From NCBI RefSeq assembly GCF_902706095.1, contig NZ_CACSJP010000006.1, forward strand, positions 186,001-250,000: DNA of 64,000 nt. The letters are read 5' to 3'. This DNA comes from Rhizobium sp. 18065 (GTDB lineage: Bacteria > Pseudomonadota > Alphaproteobacteria > Rhizobiales > Rhizobiaceae). The translations under genes were made by a program, and so were the position numbers. Positions 27,078-36,800 of this stretch are shown piece by piece. Each line of letters begins with the position of its first letter. The first letter of the stretch is position 1. The notes below the pieces were generated by a model that was given only the letters and a program-made list of their open reading frames with translations, made no database searches and was not told where the DNA came from.

Positions 27078-27539
27078 ATGTCTGCACTCGACAGCATCGA
27101 TCTTGCCATCCTGAAGGCTCTGCAGGAAAACGGGCGGATGACCAATGCCGAGTTGGCCGAAAAAGTCGGCCTGTCGGCATCCGCCTGTTCGCGGCGCCAC
27201 GACATGCTGGAGAAATCCGGCGTGATCAGCGGCTATCATGCGCGCCTGTCGCACAAGGCGATCGAGTACAAGATGATGGTCATCGTGCATATCTCGCTGT
27301 CGGGCCAGTTCGCCAAGACGCTGACGGAATTCGAGGCGGCGGTGAAGCGCTGCCCGAACGTTCTGGTCTGCTATCTGATGTCGGGAGAATACGACTATAT
27401 CCTGCGCGTCGCGGCCAAGGATCTCGAAGACTATGAACACATCCACAGGGACTGGTTGTCCGCCCTTCCCCATGTCGTGAAGATCAATTCGAGCTTTGCC
27501 CTGCGCGAAATCATCGATCGTCCCAATGTGGGGCTATAA
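27078..27539 (+). CDS. aldR: Lrp/AsnC-family regulator, probable activator of ald
   Basis: A 153-residue protein: N-terminal winged helix (LDSIDLAILKALQENGRMTN, AELAEKVGLSASACSRRHDM) and C-terminal RAM/AsnC ligand-binding domain (KCPNVL-like VKRCPNVLVCYLMSGEYDYI). Such proteins form octamers that sense amino acids. Divergent position next to ald and similarity to AldR regulators make alanine the likely effector. The 156-bp intergenic region has an inverted repeat TTCAA/TTGAA at about 26959-26974 and AT-rich sequence near 27045-27070 that could bind the regulator. Confidence 0.88.
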   Translation: MSALDSIDLAILKALQENGRMTNAELAEKVGLSASACSRRHDMLEKSGVISGYHARLSHKAIEYKMMVIVHISLSGQFAKTLTEFEAAVKRCPNVLVCYLMSGEYDYILRVAAKDLEDYEHIHRDWLSALPHVVKINSSFALREIIDRPNVGL

Positions 27540-27633
27540 AACCGACGATTGCAGAAAATCCTAACGATTGAATTCAACCGGTTCTTACGTTTCGTCTCTA
27601 CCGTGGTCCTGTCTCAATGGCTGGAACAATCAA

Positions 27634-27969
27634 ATGAGCAATAATCTCACCATGGACGTGCGCACATCGCCGAGAAGCCGTTGCCGTGTCGACAGTCGTG
27701 TGCGCCACCTCAAGCAGGAGGCCGATGCCCGCGTGATCAACATTTCGCGCACGGGTCTCGCCCTTGAACTGTACAGCCAGCTTCATGCCGCCGCCGGCAG
27801 CTCTGTTATCATCGAGAACGATGATATCGGCCTGATCGAAGGCACCGTGCGCTGGAACCGCAGCGGACGGCTGGGCATCCAGATCAAGCAGAACAGCAAT
27901 TCGCTCGCCAAACTGGCGGCTTATTTCCGCAACTTCCACAAGGAAGTCCGTCCGGTCCTGACGCGTTAG
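27634..27969 (+). CDS. Single-domain PilZ protein (copy 1)
   Basis: A 111-residue cyclic-di-GMP-binding PilZ protein. The two ligand motifs are intact: RxxxR in SPRSRCRVDSR and [D/N]xSxxG as NISRTG. The C-terminus AKLAAYFRNFHKEVRP is shared with the neighbouring copy 2. The start at 27634 (MSNNLTMDVRTSP) is preferred over 27568, but has no good ribosome-binding site. Unlinked PilZ proteins act as adaptors; the target is unknown. Confidence 0.87.
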   Translation: MSNNLTMDVRTSPRSRCRVDSRVRHLKQEADARVINISRTGLALELYSQLHAAAGSSVIIENDDIGLIEGTVRWNRSGRLGIQIKQNSNSLAKLAAYFRNFHKEVRPVLTR

Positions 27970-28004
27970 GCGTCCGACACCCATCCTCTGTCCGCATCGA
28001 AAAA

Positions 28005-28030
28005 ATGGACGCTTCGGCGTCTGTTTTTGT
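28005..28030 (+). terminator. UUCG-tetraloop terminator after PilZ copy 1
   Basis: Stem GACGC-TTCG-GCGTC followed by TGTTTTTGTT, 38 bp after the stop codon of the first PilZ gene. Confidence 0.85.
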
Positions 28031-28205
28031 TGGTGCCGGGACAAAACCCCCACCTATTTACGGTAAAATGGCTCACTTGAGGGCAGAATACCCTATTTCT
28101 TCTAGGTGAAAATCCGGCATTTTAACGAGATCGGCGAGGTCCTGTTCATTCCCATGGCGAAACTTGGCGGCATTTCTTTCATTCCTTTTCACGGAGCGAT
28201 TAGTC

Positions 28206-28562
28206 ATGCTTGCTGCCACACGTCAGGAAAGCGTCAACAATAGTCAGGACGGTCGTCAAACCCAGCGCATTCGCTGTCGCTTCAAGGGGACGCTGGACTA
28301 CCTCAGCCAACAGATCGACATCCGCGTCATCGACATTTCCCGCACCGGCATGGCGCTGCATCTGGAGGGCTGGATCGAGGCCAAGCGCGGCAGCACGGTC
28401 ACCGTCAGGACAACGGAACTGGGCCTGATCGAAGGCACTGTGCGCTGGTACCGCGCCGGCAAGATGGGTCTGGAATTCGGACAGACCAGCAATACCCTGG
28501 CGCAGATCTCCGCCTATTTCCGCCATTTCCATCGTGACCCGGGAAACATCCACGGCCGCTAG
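28206..28562 (+). CDS. Single-domain PilZ protein (copy 2)
   Basis: A 118-residue PilZ protein closely related to the copy upstream (shared GLIEGTVRW and YFR.FH segments). RxxxR (RIRCR) and DISRTG motifs are intact. GGAG lies ten bases upstream of the ATG at 28206. Tandem duplication followed by divergence is the simplest origin; the terminator between them suggests independent expression. Confidence 0.9.
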   Translation: MLAATRQESVNNSQDGRQTQRIRCRFKGTLDYLSQQIDIRVIDISRTGMALHLEGWIEAKRGSTVTVRTTELGLIEGTVRWYRAGKMGLEFGQTSNTLAQISAYFRHFHRDPGNIHGR

Positions 28563-28595
28563 CTGCGCGAAAAAAGCCGATACTGCGGATCATAT

Positions 28596-28621
28596 GCCTG
28601 TCATTTACACGCCTGTCATTT
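28596..28621 (+). promoter_or_regulatory. 11-bp direct repeats upstream of cpdB
   Basis: GCCTGTCATTT occurs at 28596-28606 and again at 28611-28621, period 15 bp, 73 bp before cpdB. The half-site CTGTCAT equals the PhoB half-site, but real Pho boxes have an 11-bp period, so a Pho role is only a possibility. Confidence 0.35.
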
Positions 28622-28693
28622 TCGGGGTGCAACTGCCTTGAAAGCGACCTAAACTCCTCAACTTTAAAGACGGTATTTCCTGAAGGAGCCCCC

Positions 28694-30691
28694 ATGCCCC
28701 GCATGCCATTGTCGATCGATCTGCATCCGATCTCACGCCGCTCATTGCTCGGCGGCCTTGCCGCCACGGCCGCCCTCGTCACCCTGCATCCCTTTGCTGC
28801 CCGGGCCAACGGCAGCCAGGCGCATCTGCGCCTGATGGAAACCACCGACATCCATGTCAACGTGATGCCCTATGACTATTATGCCGACAAGCCGAACGAC
28901 ACGATGGGTCTGGCACGCACCGCCTCTATCATCGATTCGATTCGGGCCGAGGCCGGAAACTCGCTGCTGATCGACAATGGCGACCTGCTGCAGGGCAATC
29001 CGATGGGCGACTACATGGCCTACAAGAAGGGCATGAAGGCCGGCGACCTGCATCCGGTGATCAAGGCGATGAACGTGCTGGGCTATGATTGCGGCACGCT
29101 CGGCAATCACGAATTCAACTACGGCCTCGACTTCATGTTCAACACGCTCGGCGGGGCCAATTTCCCGATCGTCTGCGCCAACCTGACCAAAGGCACGCTG
29201 GCGGCCGATCCCAAGCTGGATGAGTTGCATTTCAAGCCCTATGTCATTCTGGACAAGATGATCCGCGACGGATCCGGCGCGGAGAGCCCGATCAAGATCG
29301 GCTTCATCGGCTTAGTGCCGCCGCAGGTCATGGTCTGGGACGCGAAGAACCTGGAGGGCAATGCCCAGACACGCGACATCGTCGAGACTGCACGCGCCTG
29401 GGTGCCGCGCATGAAGGAAGAAGGCGCCGATATCGTGATTGCGCTGTCGCATTCCGGCATCGACGGCCACGGTCAGACAGAGCGGATGGAAAACGCCTCG
29501 CTTTATCTCGCCGGCGTCGAAGGCATCGATGCGATCTTCACCGGCCACCAGCATCTGGTCTTCCCCGGCCCGAAGGATTTCGTCGATGTGCCCGGTGCCG
29601 ATCCGGTCAAGGGCACGCTGCTCGGCAAGCCCGCCGTCATGGCCGGCTTCTGGGGCTCGCATATGGGCCTGATCGATCTGTTGCTGGAAAAGGACGGCAA
29701 GAGCTGGAAGATCGTCGACTTCACCTGCGAAGCCCGGCCGATTTCGCATCGCGACGAAAACAAGAAGGTGGTCGCTGACGTCAAGGACAAGCCGGAAGTG
29801 GTGGCCGCGGTCGCCGCCGAACATCAGGCGACGCTCGACTATGTCCGCACCCCGGTCGGCAAGACATCGGCGCCGCTCTATTCCTATTTCGCCCTGGTCG
29901 CCGATGATCCGTCGGTGCAGATCGTCTCGATTGCTCAGACCGCCTATATCAAGGACATGCTGAAGGATGGCGACCTGAAGGATCTGCCGGTCCTGTCGGC
30001 CGCAGCCCCCTTCAAGGTCGGCGGACGCGGTGGTGCCGACTATTTCACCGACGTTCCGGCCGGCGACATCGCCATCCGCAATGTCGCGGATCTCTACCTC
30101 TATCCGAACACGATCCAGGCCGTCGCGATCACCGGCGAACAGGTGAAGAACTGGCTGGAAATGTCGGCCGGCATCTTCAACCAGATCACTCCCGGTTCCA
30201 AGGACACAAGCCTGATCAATCCGGATTTCCCATCCTACAACTACGACATCATCGACGGCGTCACCTACCAGATCGACCTCACCAAGCCGCCGCGCTTCGA
30301 CAAGGACGGCAAGGCGATCCATCCGGAATCAAGCCGCATCGTCAACCTGCAGTTTGCCGGTCACCCCATCGATCCCGGCCAGCGCTTCGTCGTGGCGACC
30401 AACAACTACCGCGCCGGTGGCGGTGGCAAGTTCCCGGAAATCGCCGGTGACAAGGTCGTCTTTGTCGGCCCCGACACCAATCGCGACATCATCGTGCGCC
30501 ACATCGTCGAACAGGGCACGATCGACCCGCAGGCCGACGGCAACTGGTCGTTCGCACCGCTTGCCGACACCACAGTCACCTTCGAAACCGGCCCCAAGGC
30601 GCGCGACTATCTCGCCGCCATCAAGGGGGTCAAGATCGAGGATGCCGGCGAAGGCACAGACGGTTTTGCCAAGTTCCGCCTGACACTCTGA
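28694..30691 (+). CDS. cpdB: 2',3'-cyclic-nucleotide 2'-phosphodiesterase/3'-nucleotidase
   Basis: A 665-residue periplasmic nucleotidase that converts 2',3'-cyclic nucleotides to nucleosides and phosphate. A twin-arginine signal is visible ([17 protein letters not shown]). The metallophosphoesterase domain has [44 protein letters not shown] and GHQHLVFPG as metal ligands; the C-terminal 5'-nucleotidase domain carries [20 protein letters not shown] precedes the ATG. Its role is scavenging phosphate and nucleosides from RNA. It is monocistronic with a clear terminator. Confidence 0.95.
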   Translation: MPRMPLSIDLHPISRRSLLGGLAATAALVTLHPFAARANGSQAHLRLMETTDIHVNVMPYDYYADKPNDTMGLARTASIIDSIRAEAGNSLLIDNGDLLQGNPMGDYMAYKKGMKAGDLHPVIKAMNVLGYDCGTLGNHEFNYGLDFMFNTLGGANFPIVCANLTKGTLAADPKLDELHFKPYVILDKMIRDGSGAESPIKIGFIGLVPPQVMVWDAKNLEGNAQTRDIVETARAWVPRMKEEGADIVIALSHSGIDGHGQTERMENASLYLAGVEGIDAIFTGHQHLVFPGPKDFVDVPGADPVKGTLLGKPAVMAGFWGSHMGLIDLLLEKDGKSWKIVDFTCEARPISHRDENKKVVADVKDKPEVVAAVAAEHQATLDYVRTPVGKTSAPLYSYFALVADDPSVQIVSIAQTAYIKDMLKDGDLKDLPVLSAAAPFKVGGRGGADYFTDVPAGDIAIRNVADLYLYPNTIQAVAITGEQVKNWLEMSAGIFNQITPGSKDTSLINPDFPSYNYDIIDGVTYQIDLTKPPRFDKDGKAIHPESSRIVNLQFAGHPIDPGQRFVVATNNYRAGGGGKFPEIAGDKVVFVGPDTNRDIIVRHIVEQGTIDPQADGNWSFAPLADTTVTFETGPKARDYLAAIKGVKIEDAGEGTDGFAKFRLTL

Positions 30692-30715
30692 CCGCGTCGA
30701 ACGACAACAGATCAA

Positions 30716-30748
30716 GGCCCGCGTTCTTCGAGATCGCGGGCTTTTTTT
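30716..30748 (+). terminator. Terminator after cpdB
   Basis: Perfect stem GCCCGCG / CGCGGGC with an 11-nt loop and seven T residues, 25 bp after the cpdB stop. Confidence 0.92.
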
Positions 30749-30781
30749 GTTGTGCGGATCAGGCACGGTTACCGAGTCAAT

Positions 30782-31750
30782 TCAGGCTGATACAGCCAAG
30801 GGTTCGTGTCGCACATCCGGTAGAATTCCGGTCAGGTCGGACGGGCAGTTGGACAGCCGCTCGCGAAACGCGTCGATCATCCAACTTGCGGCCGGACCCG
30901 GCGGATTGGCGGTCTTGCGGATCGCATAGAGATTGTAGGAGCCCTGCTCGTAGGCATCCAGATCGAGCTGCACCAGCCGACCGCTCATCAGATCCTCGCG
31001 GATCACCGAGGCCGGCAACCCGCCCCAGCCGAGCCCGCGACGCAGTAATTGGTATTTCGTCGCGATGTCACTTACCCGCCAGGTCTTGTAGGACAGGACG
31101 TTGAAGTCGCGACCGACAGTCAGCTCGGAGGCGTCGCTGACCACCAGTTGCACCTCTTCGCGCACATCGACCAGCGTCAATGGCCGGTGCAACAATGCCA
31201 GGGGATGGTCGGCTGCGGCGACCGGCAGCAGGTAATTGTGTCCAATGCGCTCGACAAGAAGCGAATCGTCCTGCCGGAGCAGTGCGCCGCCGATACCGAT
31301 TGTCGATCGGCCGTTCATCACCAGTTCCATGATCCGGCCGAGTTCGCCGACTTCCAGCCGCAGCGACACCGATGGAAACGTGTCGCGAAACGCCTTCAGC
31401 ACTCCAACCATGACCTCCGTCGGCACCATCACGCTAATCGCCACGGACACCTCCGCCTCGAGGCCCTGTTTCATGCTGGTTGCGCGGGCCCGCATGACCT
31501 GCAGGTCGCTGACGATCCGGCGGGCATCGGCGAGCATTGCCGTGCCCGCCTCCGTCAACCGCGGCTGACGGGCTCCGTTGCGCTCGAACAGGCTGACGCC
31601 GAGCTGCGTCTCGAGATTGCCGATCGTGTAGCTGATCACCGACTGTGCGCGGTTGAGCTGTCGTGCGGCGGCGGAAAAGCTGCCGGCATCGGCAACCGCG
31701 AGAAAGACCTGCAACTGGTCGAGGGTGGGGTTTGCGTCCATGGGAGGCAT
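30782..31750 (-). CDS. LysR-family transcriptional regulator
   Basis: A 322-residue regulator with an N-terminal winged helix (LDQLQVFLAVADAGSFSAAA, RQLNRAQSVISYTIGNLE) and a periplasmic-binding-protein-like effector domain. It is divergent from azoR with a 121-bp gap holding a perfect palindrome (31759-31771). LysR proteins beside azoreductase/NAD(P)H-quinone reductase genes usually respond to quinones or electrophiles, so this is probably the azoR regulator; the effector is inferred only. Confidence 0.92.
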   Translation of the reverse strand: MPPMDANPTLDQLQVFLAVADAGSFSAAARQLNRAQSVISYTIGNLETQLGVSLFERNGARQPRLTEAGTAMLADARRIVSDLQVMRARATSMKQGLEAEVSVAISVMVPTEVMVGVLKAFRDTFPSVSLRLEVGELGRIMELVMNGRSTIGIGGALLRQDDSLLVERIGHNYLLPVAAADHPLALLHRPLTLVDVREEVQLVVSDASELTVGRDFNVLSYKTWRVSDIATKYQLLRRGLGWGGLPASVIREDLMSGRLVQLDLDAYEQGSYNLYAIRKTANPPGPAASWMIDAFRERLSNCPSDLTGILPDVRHEPLAVSA

Positions 31751-31758
31751 CCAATTAT

Positions 31759-31771
31759 TCGATACTATCGA
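31759..31771. promoter_or_regulatory. Candidate LysR operator between LysR gene and azoR
   Basis: TCGATA-C-TATCGA, a perfect 13-bp inverted repeat with the T-N11-A form of LysR boxes, 9 bp upstream of the regulator start and 101 bp upstream of azoR. Another ATCGAT lies at 31791. Confidence 0.6.
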
Positions 31772-31871
31772 TCTACATTATCACAGTTTTATCGATGGCC
31801 CAATCATCCTATCTCGGGGCTACGGCGGCGTTACCTCCAGTCGCTGCCACGCAACGATCAAGGAAATTCCC

Positions 31872-32486
31872 ATGTCTTCCATTCTTCTCGTCACATCCAG
31901 CCCGCGCGGCGCGGAATCGCTTTCGAACTCGGTTGCCACCGACCTTGCGGCAAAGCTGAGCGCCCAGACCGGTGCCGTTGTCGTCAAGCGTGACCTGGCC
32001 GCTGACGCGCTTGACCATGTCGACGGCACCTTCACCGCTGCGATCCGCAAGCCGGCCGCGGACCGCAATGCCGCCGAGGCAGAGGCCGCAGCCGTATCCG
32101 ACGCACTGGTCCAGGAACTGCTCGCCGCCGACACGATCGTCATCGGCACCGGCCTGATCAACTTCAACATCTACTCGTCGCTGAAGACCTGGATCGACCA
32201 CGTCGCGCGCGCCGGCCTGACATTCACCTACACGGAAAAAGGCCCGGTCGGCCTTGCCACCGGCAAGAAGGCCTATCTGGTTCTCGCCGCCGGCGGCGTC
32301 TACTCGTCCGGCCCTGGCGCACCGATGAACCATGCCGAACCCTACCTGAAGACCGTTCTCGGCTTCATGGGCATCGAACTGGTCGAAACGATCTATGTCG
32401 AAGGCCTGGCCTATGGTCCGGAAGCGGCAGAAAAGGCTGTTGCCGCAGCCCATGCCAAGGCTGCCGAGCTGGCACTGGCTGCCTGA
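31872..32486 (+). CDS. azoR: FMN-dependent NADH-azoreductase
   Basis: A 204-residue flavodoxin-fold quinone/azo reductase. The start MSSILLVTSSPRGAESLSN fits the FMN-binding loop of AzoR, and the family segments FNIYSSLKTWIDHVARAGLT and YLVLAAGGVYSSG are present. The start at 31872 follows AAGGAAA; the frame from 31653 overlaps the LysR gene and is rejected. It probably protects against quinones via two-electron reduction. The gene ends in a hairpin terminator. Confidence 0.94.
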   Translation: MSSILLVTSSPRGAESLSNSVATDLAAKLSAQTGAVVVKRDLAADALDHVDGTFTAAIRKPAADRNAAEAEAAAVSDALVQELLAADTIVIGTGLINFNIYSSLKTWIDHVARAGLTFTYTEKGPVGLATGKKAYLVLAAGGVYSSGPGAPMNHAEPYLKTVLGFMGIELVETIYVEGLAYGPEAAEKAVAAAHAKAAELALAA

Positions 32487-32512
32487 TACACTGCCTCGCG
32501 GTTAAAGCCTCC

Positions 32513-32543
32513 AAATCCGGCGACACGTTCGCCGGATTTTTTA
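32513..32543. terminator. Terminator between azoR and the diguanylate cyclase gene
   Basis: Perfect 9-bp stem AATCCGGCG / CGCCGGATT with a 7-nt loop and TTTTTT on the plus strand; the minus-strand A-rich side is weaker. The 3' end touches the convergent diguanylate cyclase stop. Confidence 0.85.
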
Positions 32544-33797
32544 TGCCATCTGGCGTCCGATGACACGATTGCGGCCGTCGCTCTTGGCCCTGTACAGCCT
32601 GACATCGGCAACGGACAGCACCGCATGCAGACTGGTCCCGTCGACCGGCGCGCTTGCGACACCCATGCTGATCGTCACCGGCTCGCCGTCCGGATTGCGG
32701 ATGTCGGCGGCGACACGCTCACGCAGCCGCCCGGCGATGCGCAGGGCATCCTCATGTGCCAGATCCGGCAGCACCAGAACAAATTCCTCCCCGCCATAGC
32801 GGAAGACGAAGTCCTGCGGCCGAACGGCTTTGCTCATGGTCTCGGTGATCTCTTTCAGCAGCTCGTCGCCGACAAGATGACCAAAACGGTCGTTGATCTG
32901 CTTGAAGTGATCGATATCGATGATCACGATGCTGGCAGGTTTGTCCTGGCTGAGGGCCAGTGCCAAAAGCCGCGGTGCATCGATTTCCATGCGGCTGCGA
33001 TCCAACAGGCCGGTCAGTCCATCCCGACCCGTGCGCGCCAGCAGATCCTCATAGCGTTCGCGGAAGGTCAGGTCGTGGAAGACATCGCGGACCTTGCGCT
33101 GGCGACCGACCATGCGCCCCTCGCTGAGATAGACCTGATAGAGGGCGAACAGCGCGGTATAGATCAGTACCGCAACCATCTTTGCCTTCAGTCCACCCCA
33201 GAACACGTCAGCTGGTGCGCCATAAAGCAGGTTCAGCATGATGAAGAAGCCGATCTGGTCGAAGACCAGGATCACCGCACCGCAAATTGCAAAGCGCAGC
33301 ACCGTGCGGCGCGGCAGCCAGCGGCCGAGCCGTTCATAGAGCAGGATGATGCCGATCGAATCCAGATAGAGCAGGGTCGTTCCCCAGAGCATCAGGGCAC
33401 CCATGTCCTGCAGGAATGTGAAATCGGCTCTCTGGTTTGCCGTCGGCTCGACGCTGTAGTGCAGCAGGAGCAACTGGGCGATGGCCAAGGTCACCAGATT
33501 GCCGAGAAAGAGACCATAGATCGGCTGGCGGACAGTTGACGCATCCTCCTTGATATAGAGCATCAGGATCATCATCAGCTTGCCGGCAAAGAAGATCGAG
33601 GATCCGGGCGACACGATACCGAATGGCAGCGTGACGTAGAAGACTGCGGCCAGATAGGTCTCGACGAAGTGCATGACGCCAAGAGCGGTCAGGAAGACGC
33701 CGAGCCCGATATAGGTGCGCAGGTGCAGCAGCGTCGTCATCAGGGCGAAATACAGCACCGCCTCGGAGACAAAAAGAACCAGATTCCACATTTCCAT
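32541..33797 (-). CDS. Membrane-anchored diguanylate cyclase (GGDEF)
   Basis: A 418-residue protein: about seven hydrophobic helices in residues 1-235 and a C-terminal GGDEF domain from about 255. The active-site motif is GGEEF (335-339) in VFRYGGEEFVLVLP, and an inhibitory RxxD site (Arg326-Asp329) sits five residues upstream, so it is predicted to be active with c-di-GMP feedback inhibition. The membrane part is a sensor of unassigned class, loosely VUT/YhhQ-like. The start at 33797 has GCAGGG upstream; 33887 would only extend into the spacer. It lies 90 bp downstream of the ammonium-transporter fusion, so the two are probably one transcription unit. Confidence 0.9.
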   Translation of the reverse strand: MEMWNLVLFVSEAVLYFALMTTLLHLRTYIGLGVFLTALGVMHFVETYLAAVFYVTLPFGIVSPGSSIFFAGKLMMILMLYIKEDASTVRQPIYGLFLGNLVTLAIAQLLLLHYSVEPTANQRADFTFLQDMGALMLWGTTLLYLDSIGIILLYERLGRWLPRRTVLRFAICGAVILVFDQIGFFIMLNLLYGAPADVFWGGLKAKMVAVLIYTALFALYQVYLSEGRMVGRQRKVRDVFHDLTFRERYEDLLARTGRDGLTGLLDRSRMEIDAPRLLALALSQDKPASIVIIDIDHFKQINDRFGHLVGDELLKEITETMSKAVRPQDFVFRYGGEEFVLVLPDLAHEDALRIAGRLRERVAADIRNPDGEPVTISMGVASAPVDGTSLHAVLSVADVRLYRAKSDGRNRVIGRQMA

Positions 33798-33887
33798 GGC
33801 AATGCCCTGCGTCACGCTTTGAAGCCGAACCCGGCTTCCTATGTCATTCCCGGATCGCTGCTCAGACCGAAGCAGCGATGCCGTCAT

Positions 33888-36800
33888 TCAAGCCCCGAGA
33901 GACACAGGTCGCGGCAGATCTGTCACTGTGCGCCCAGTGCCGAATTCCCGCTCCGTGCCCGTACGCATAACGAAGCTTGCGACTTTTTGCAGTTCGTTCG
34001 CGATCATCGGCGACACTATTTTTGGTGCTTCGGCAACTGGCACCGGCCGCCCGAGCAGATAGCCCTGCAATTCCTCGCAACCGGCAGCGGCAAGGTAGAG
34101 CGCCTGATCCAGTGTCTCGACGCCCTCCGCCACCACACTCATCCCCAGGCCGCGCCCCAGGTCGATGATCGACCGCACGATGGCATTGGCGGTTTCTTCC
34201 GTGCCAAGGGCGGCCACGAAACTGCGGTCGATCTTGATCACGTCGAAGGGATAGCGGCTGAGATAGCTGAGCGAGGAATATCCCGTGCCGAAATCATCGA
34301 GCGCAATGCGGAAACCGAGATGCTTCAGATGCGTCAGGATGTTGAGCGCGCGGTCGTCATCATCAATCAGAACGCTTTCGGTGATCTCCAGTTCCAGCAT
34401 CTGCGGCCTCACGCCGGTCGAAGCCACGCAATGGCTCAAATCGGCAAGGAAATCCGGATGGCGGAACTGCACCGGCGAAACGTTGACGCTGAGATGCATA
34501 TCCTTGGGCATTGCGGCCAGCAGTCGGCAGGCGTCGGCCAGGACCCAGGCGCCAAGTGCAACGATCTTGCCCGACACCTCGGCCACCGGAATGAAATCGT
34601 TCGGCTGCACCATGCCGCGCTCCGGATGGTTCCAGCGCACGAGCGCCTCATAGCCGGAGATCTCGGCGGTGGCAGCCTTTACCCGCGGCTGCAGAAACAG
34701 CTCGAATTCGCCGTCGGCAAGCCCGCGCTCGATATCGGCTTCCAGTGCACGGCGCTTTTCGATCAGCTCGTCCATACCGTCGCGGAAGATCTTGAACGTG
34801 CTGCGGCCGGATTTCTTCGCGTGATACAGCGCAACGTCGGCGCGACCGATCAGTTCGTCCAGCGTCGAGGCGTGTTCTGGGCACAAGGCACCACCAACGC
34901 TGACGCTGCATTTGATGAATTCGCCGTGGCCGGTATCGAAGGGTTGCCGGAACGCGTCGACCAGTCGCCGACCGAAATCCTCGATCTGTGTCTTGAAATG
35001 TGTATTGGCGAGGATGATGGCAAATTCGTCGCCGCCCAGGCGAGCAGCCAGATCGCGTGGCCCCAGCGTCCGGCTCAAACGCCGCGCCGTTTCGCGGATA
35101 ACTTCGTCACCGGCCGGATGGCCATGAAGATCGTTGACGTCCTTGAAGTGGTCGAGATCGACAAGGATCACGGCGCATCCCCAGTTGGAGTTAGCGCGTT
35201 CGACATGCATGGACAGCGTCTCGGTGAACAGGGTGCGATTGGCCAGTCCCGTCAGCGGATCGTGCTGGGCCAGATGCCGCATGCGTTGTTCGACCGCCTT
35301 GCGTTCCCTGAGGTCGACAAGGCAGCTGATGCGGATCTTGCGTCCACGGTATTCGATATTGCGGCCGCGCGCCTCGATCGGGATCTGCTGGCCGTCGGCT
35401 CGCACGACGTTGAATTCGCGCAGCATATCATCGTCGGGATCAGGCTCCTCCGTCAGGCGCTGCCGCCCCTCTTCATCGACCAGATCGCCGATCGGACGAC
35501 CGATCAGCTGCTCCAGCGGCAGGCCCACCAGAAGTCCGAGCTGCTGGTTTCCGTCGATGATCAGGCCATTCTCGTGCATGACAATCGCCTCGAACGTGGC
35601 ATTGGCCAGCGCAGCAACACGGTCGGATTCCTCTTGGTCCCGGATCATCGACTGCAGCTCGCTGCGCCCGCGCTCTTCCTGTTGGATCGTGTCCATCAGG
35701 CTGTTGAACAGCCGCGTCAGCTTTTCGGCCTCGTCGCCGGGATCGACCGTGAGACGGTGGCTGAGATCGGCCGTGCCACCGACCAGCTCGGACAGGGCAT
35801 CCTCGACATGGCCAACACCCAGCCGCGTTCCATGTTCGGCAATGTTGAGGCCAATCTCCTCGACGGGCGCCGACACGCGGATCTGGATCAGCCGATCGAG
35901 CGCATAGAAGAACACATAGCCCAGACCGAAGGACCAGTAGAAATTCAGCGCCGAGCCGAAGACCTGCACATAGAGCTGGCCCAAACGGCTACCGGCAGGC
36001 AGATGCTCGACGGGTGCAAGAAGGGCCAGTGCCAAAGTGCCGGCGACACCGGCAAACGCATGCACGCCAATGGCCCCGACGGCATCGTCAACCTTCATGT
36101 ATTCTTCGACGAACTGATTGCCGTAGACGGCGACAGCCGCACCCAGCGCACCGACCAGCAGCGCCCCGCCCGGCTCCAGCACATGACATCCAGCCGTCAC
36201 GGCAACCAGCGCGCCCAGCATGCCGGCAAGCGATTTTTCGGGCAGCACCACGCCGTCCTGTTTGAAACCAAGCAGGTAGCCGACGCATGTTCCCATGCCG
36301 CCGGCCAGAACCGTATTCATGATAATGGGCGCCACATCGAGCGAGGCCTTGAGGGTGGAACCGCCATTGAAGCCGATCCAACCGAAGAACAGGATCAGTG
36401 CGCCGCTGGTGGACAGGACGGGATTGTGCCCGGCAATGCGCACCGGCCGGCCATTGACATCAAAACGACCGAGCCGTGGCCCGAGCACCATGCAGGCGGC
36501 AAGAGCGATCCAGCCGCCGGTGGCATGGACCACGGTCGAGCCGGCAAAATCGACGAAGCCGAGATTGGCGAGAAACGCGCCGGAATTGGGGCCCAGCGCC
36601 GTGCCCCAGGCCCAGTGGACAAAGATCGGATAGATCAGCGCCGACAGGACGATCGAACCAAAGACATAGGCGACGAGCTTCATGCGTTCGGCCACGGCGC
36701 CGGAAACGATCGTCGCGGCGGTGCCGCAGAACATCACCTGGAAAACGAAGAAGCCGGCGACCCAGCTGTCGGTTTTCTGCAGGAAAAACAGGTCACCATC

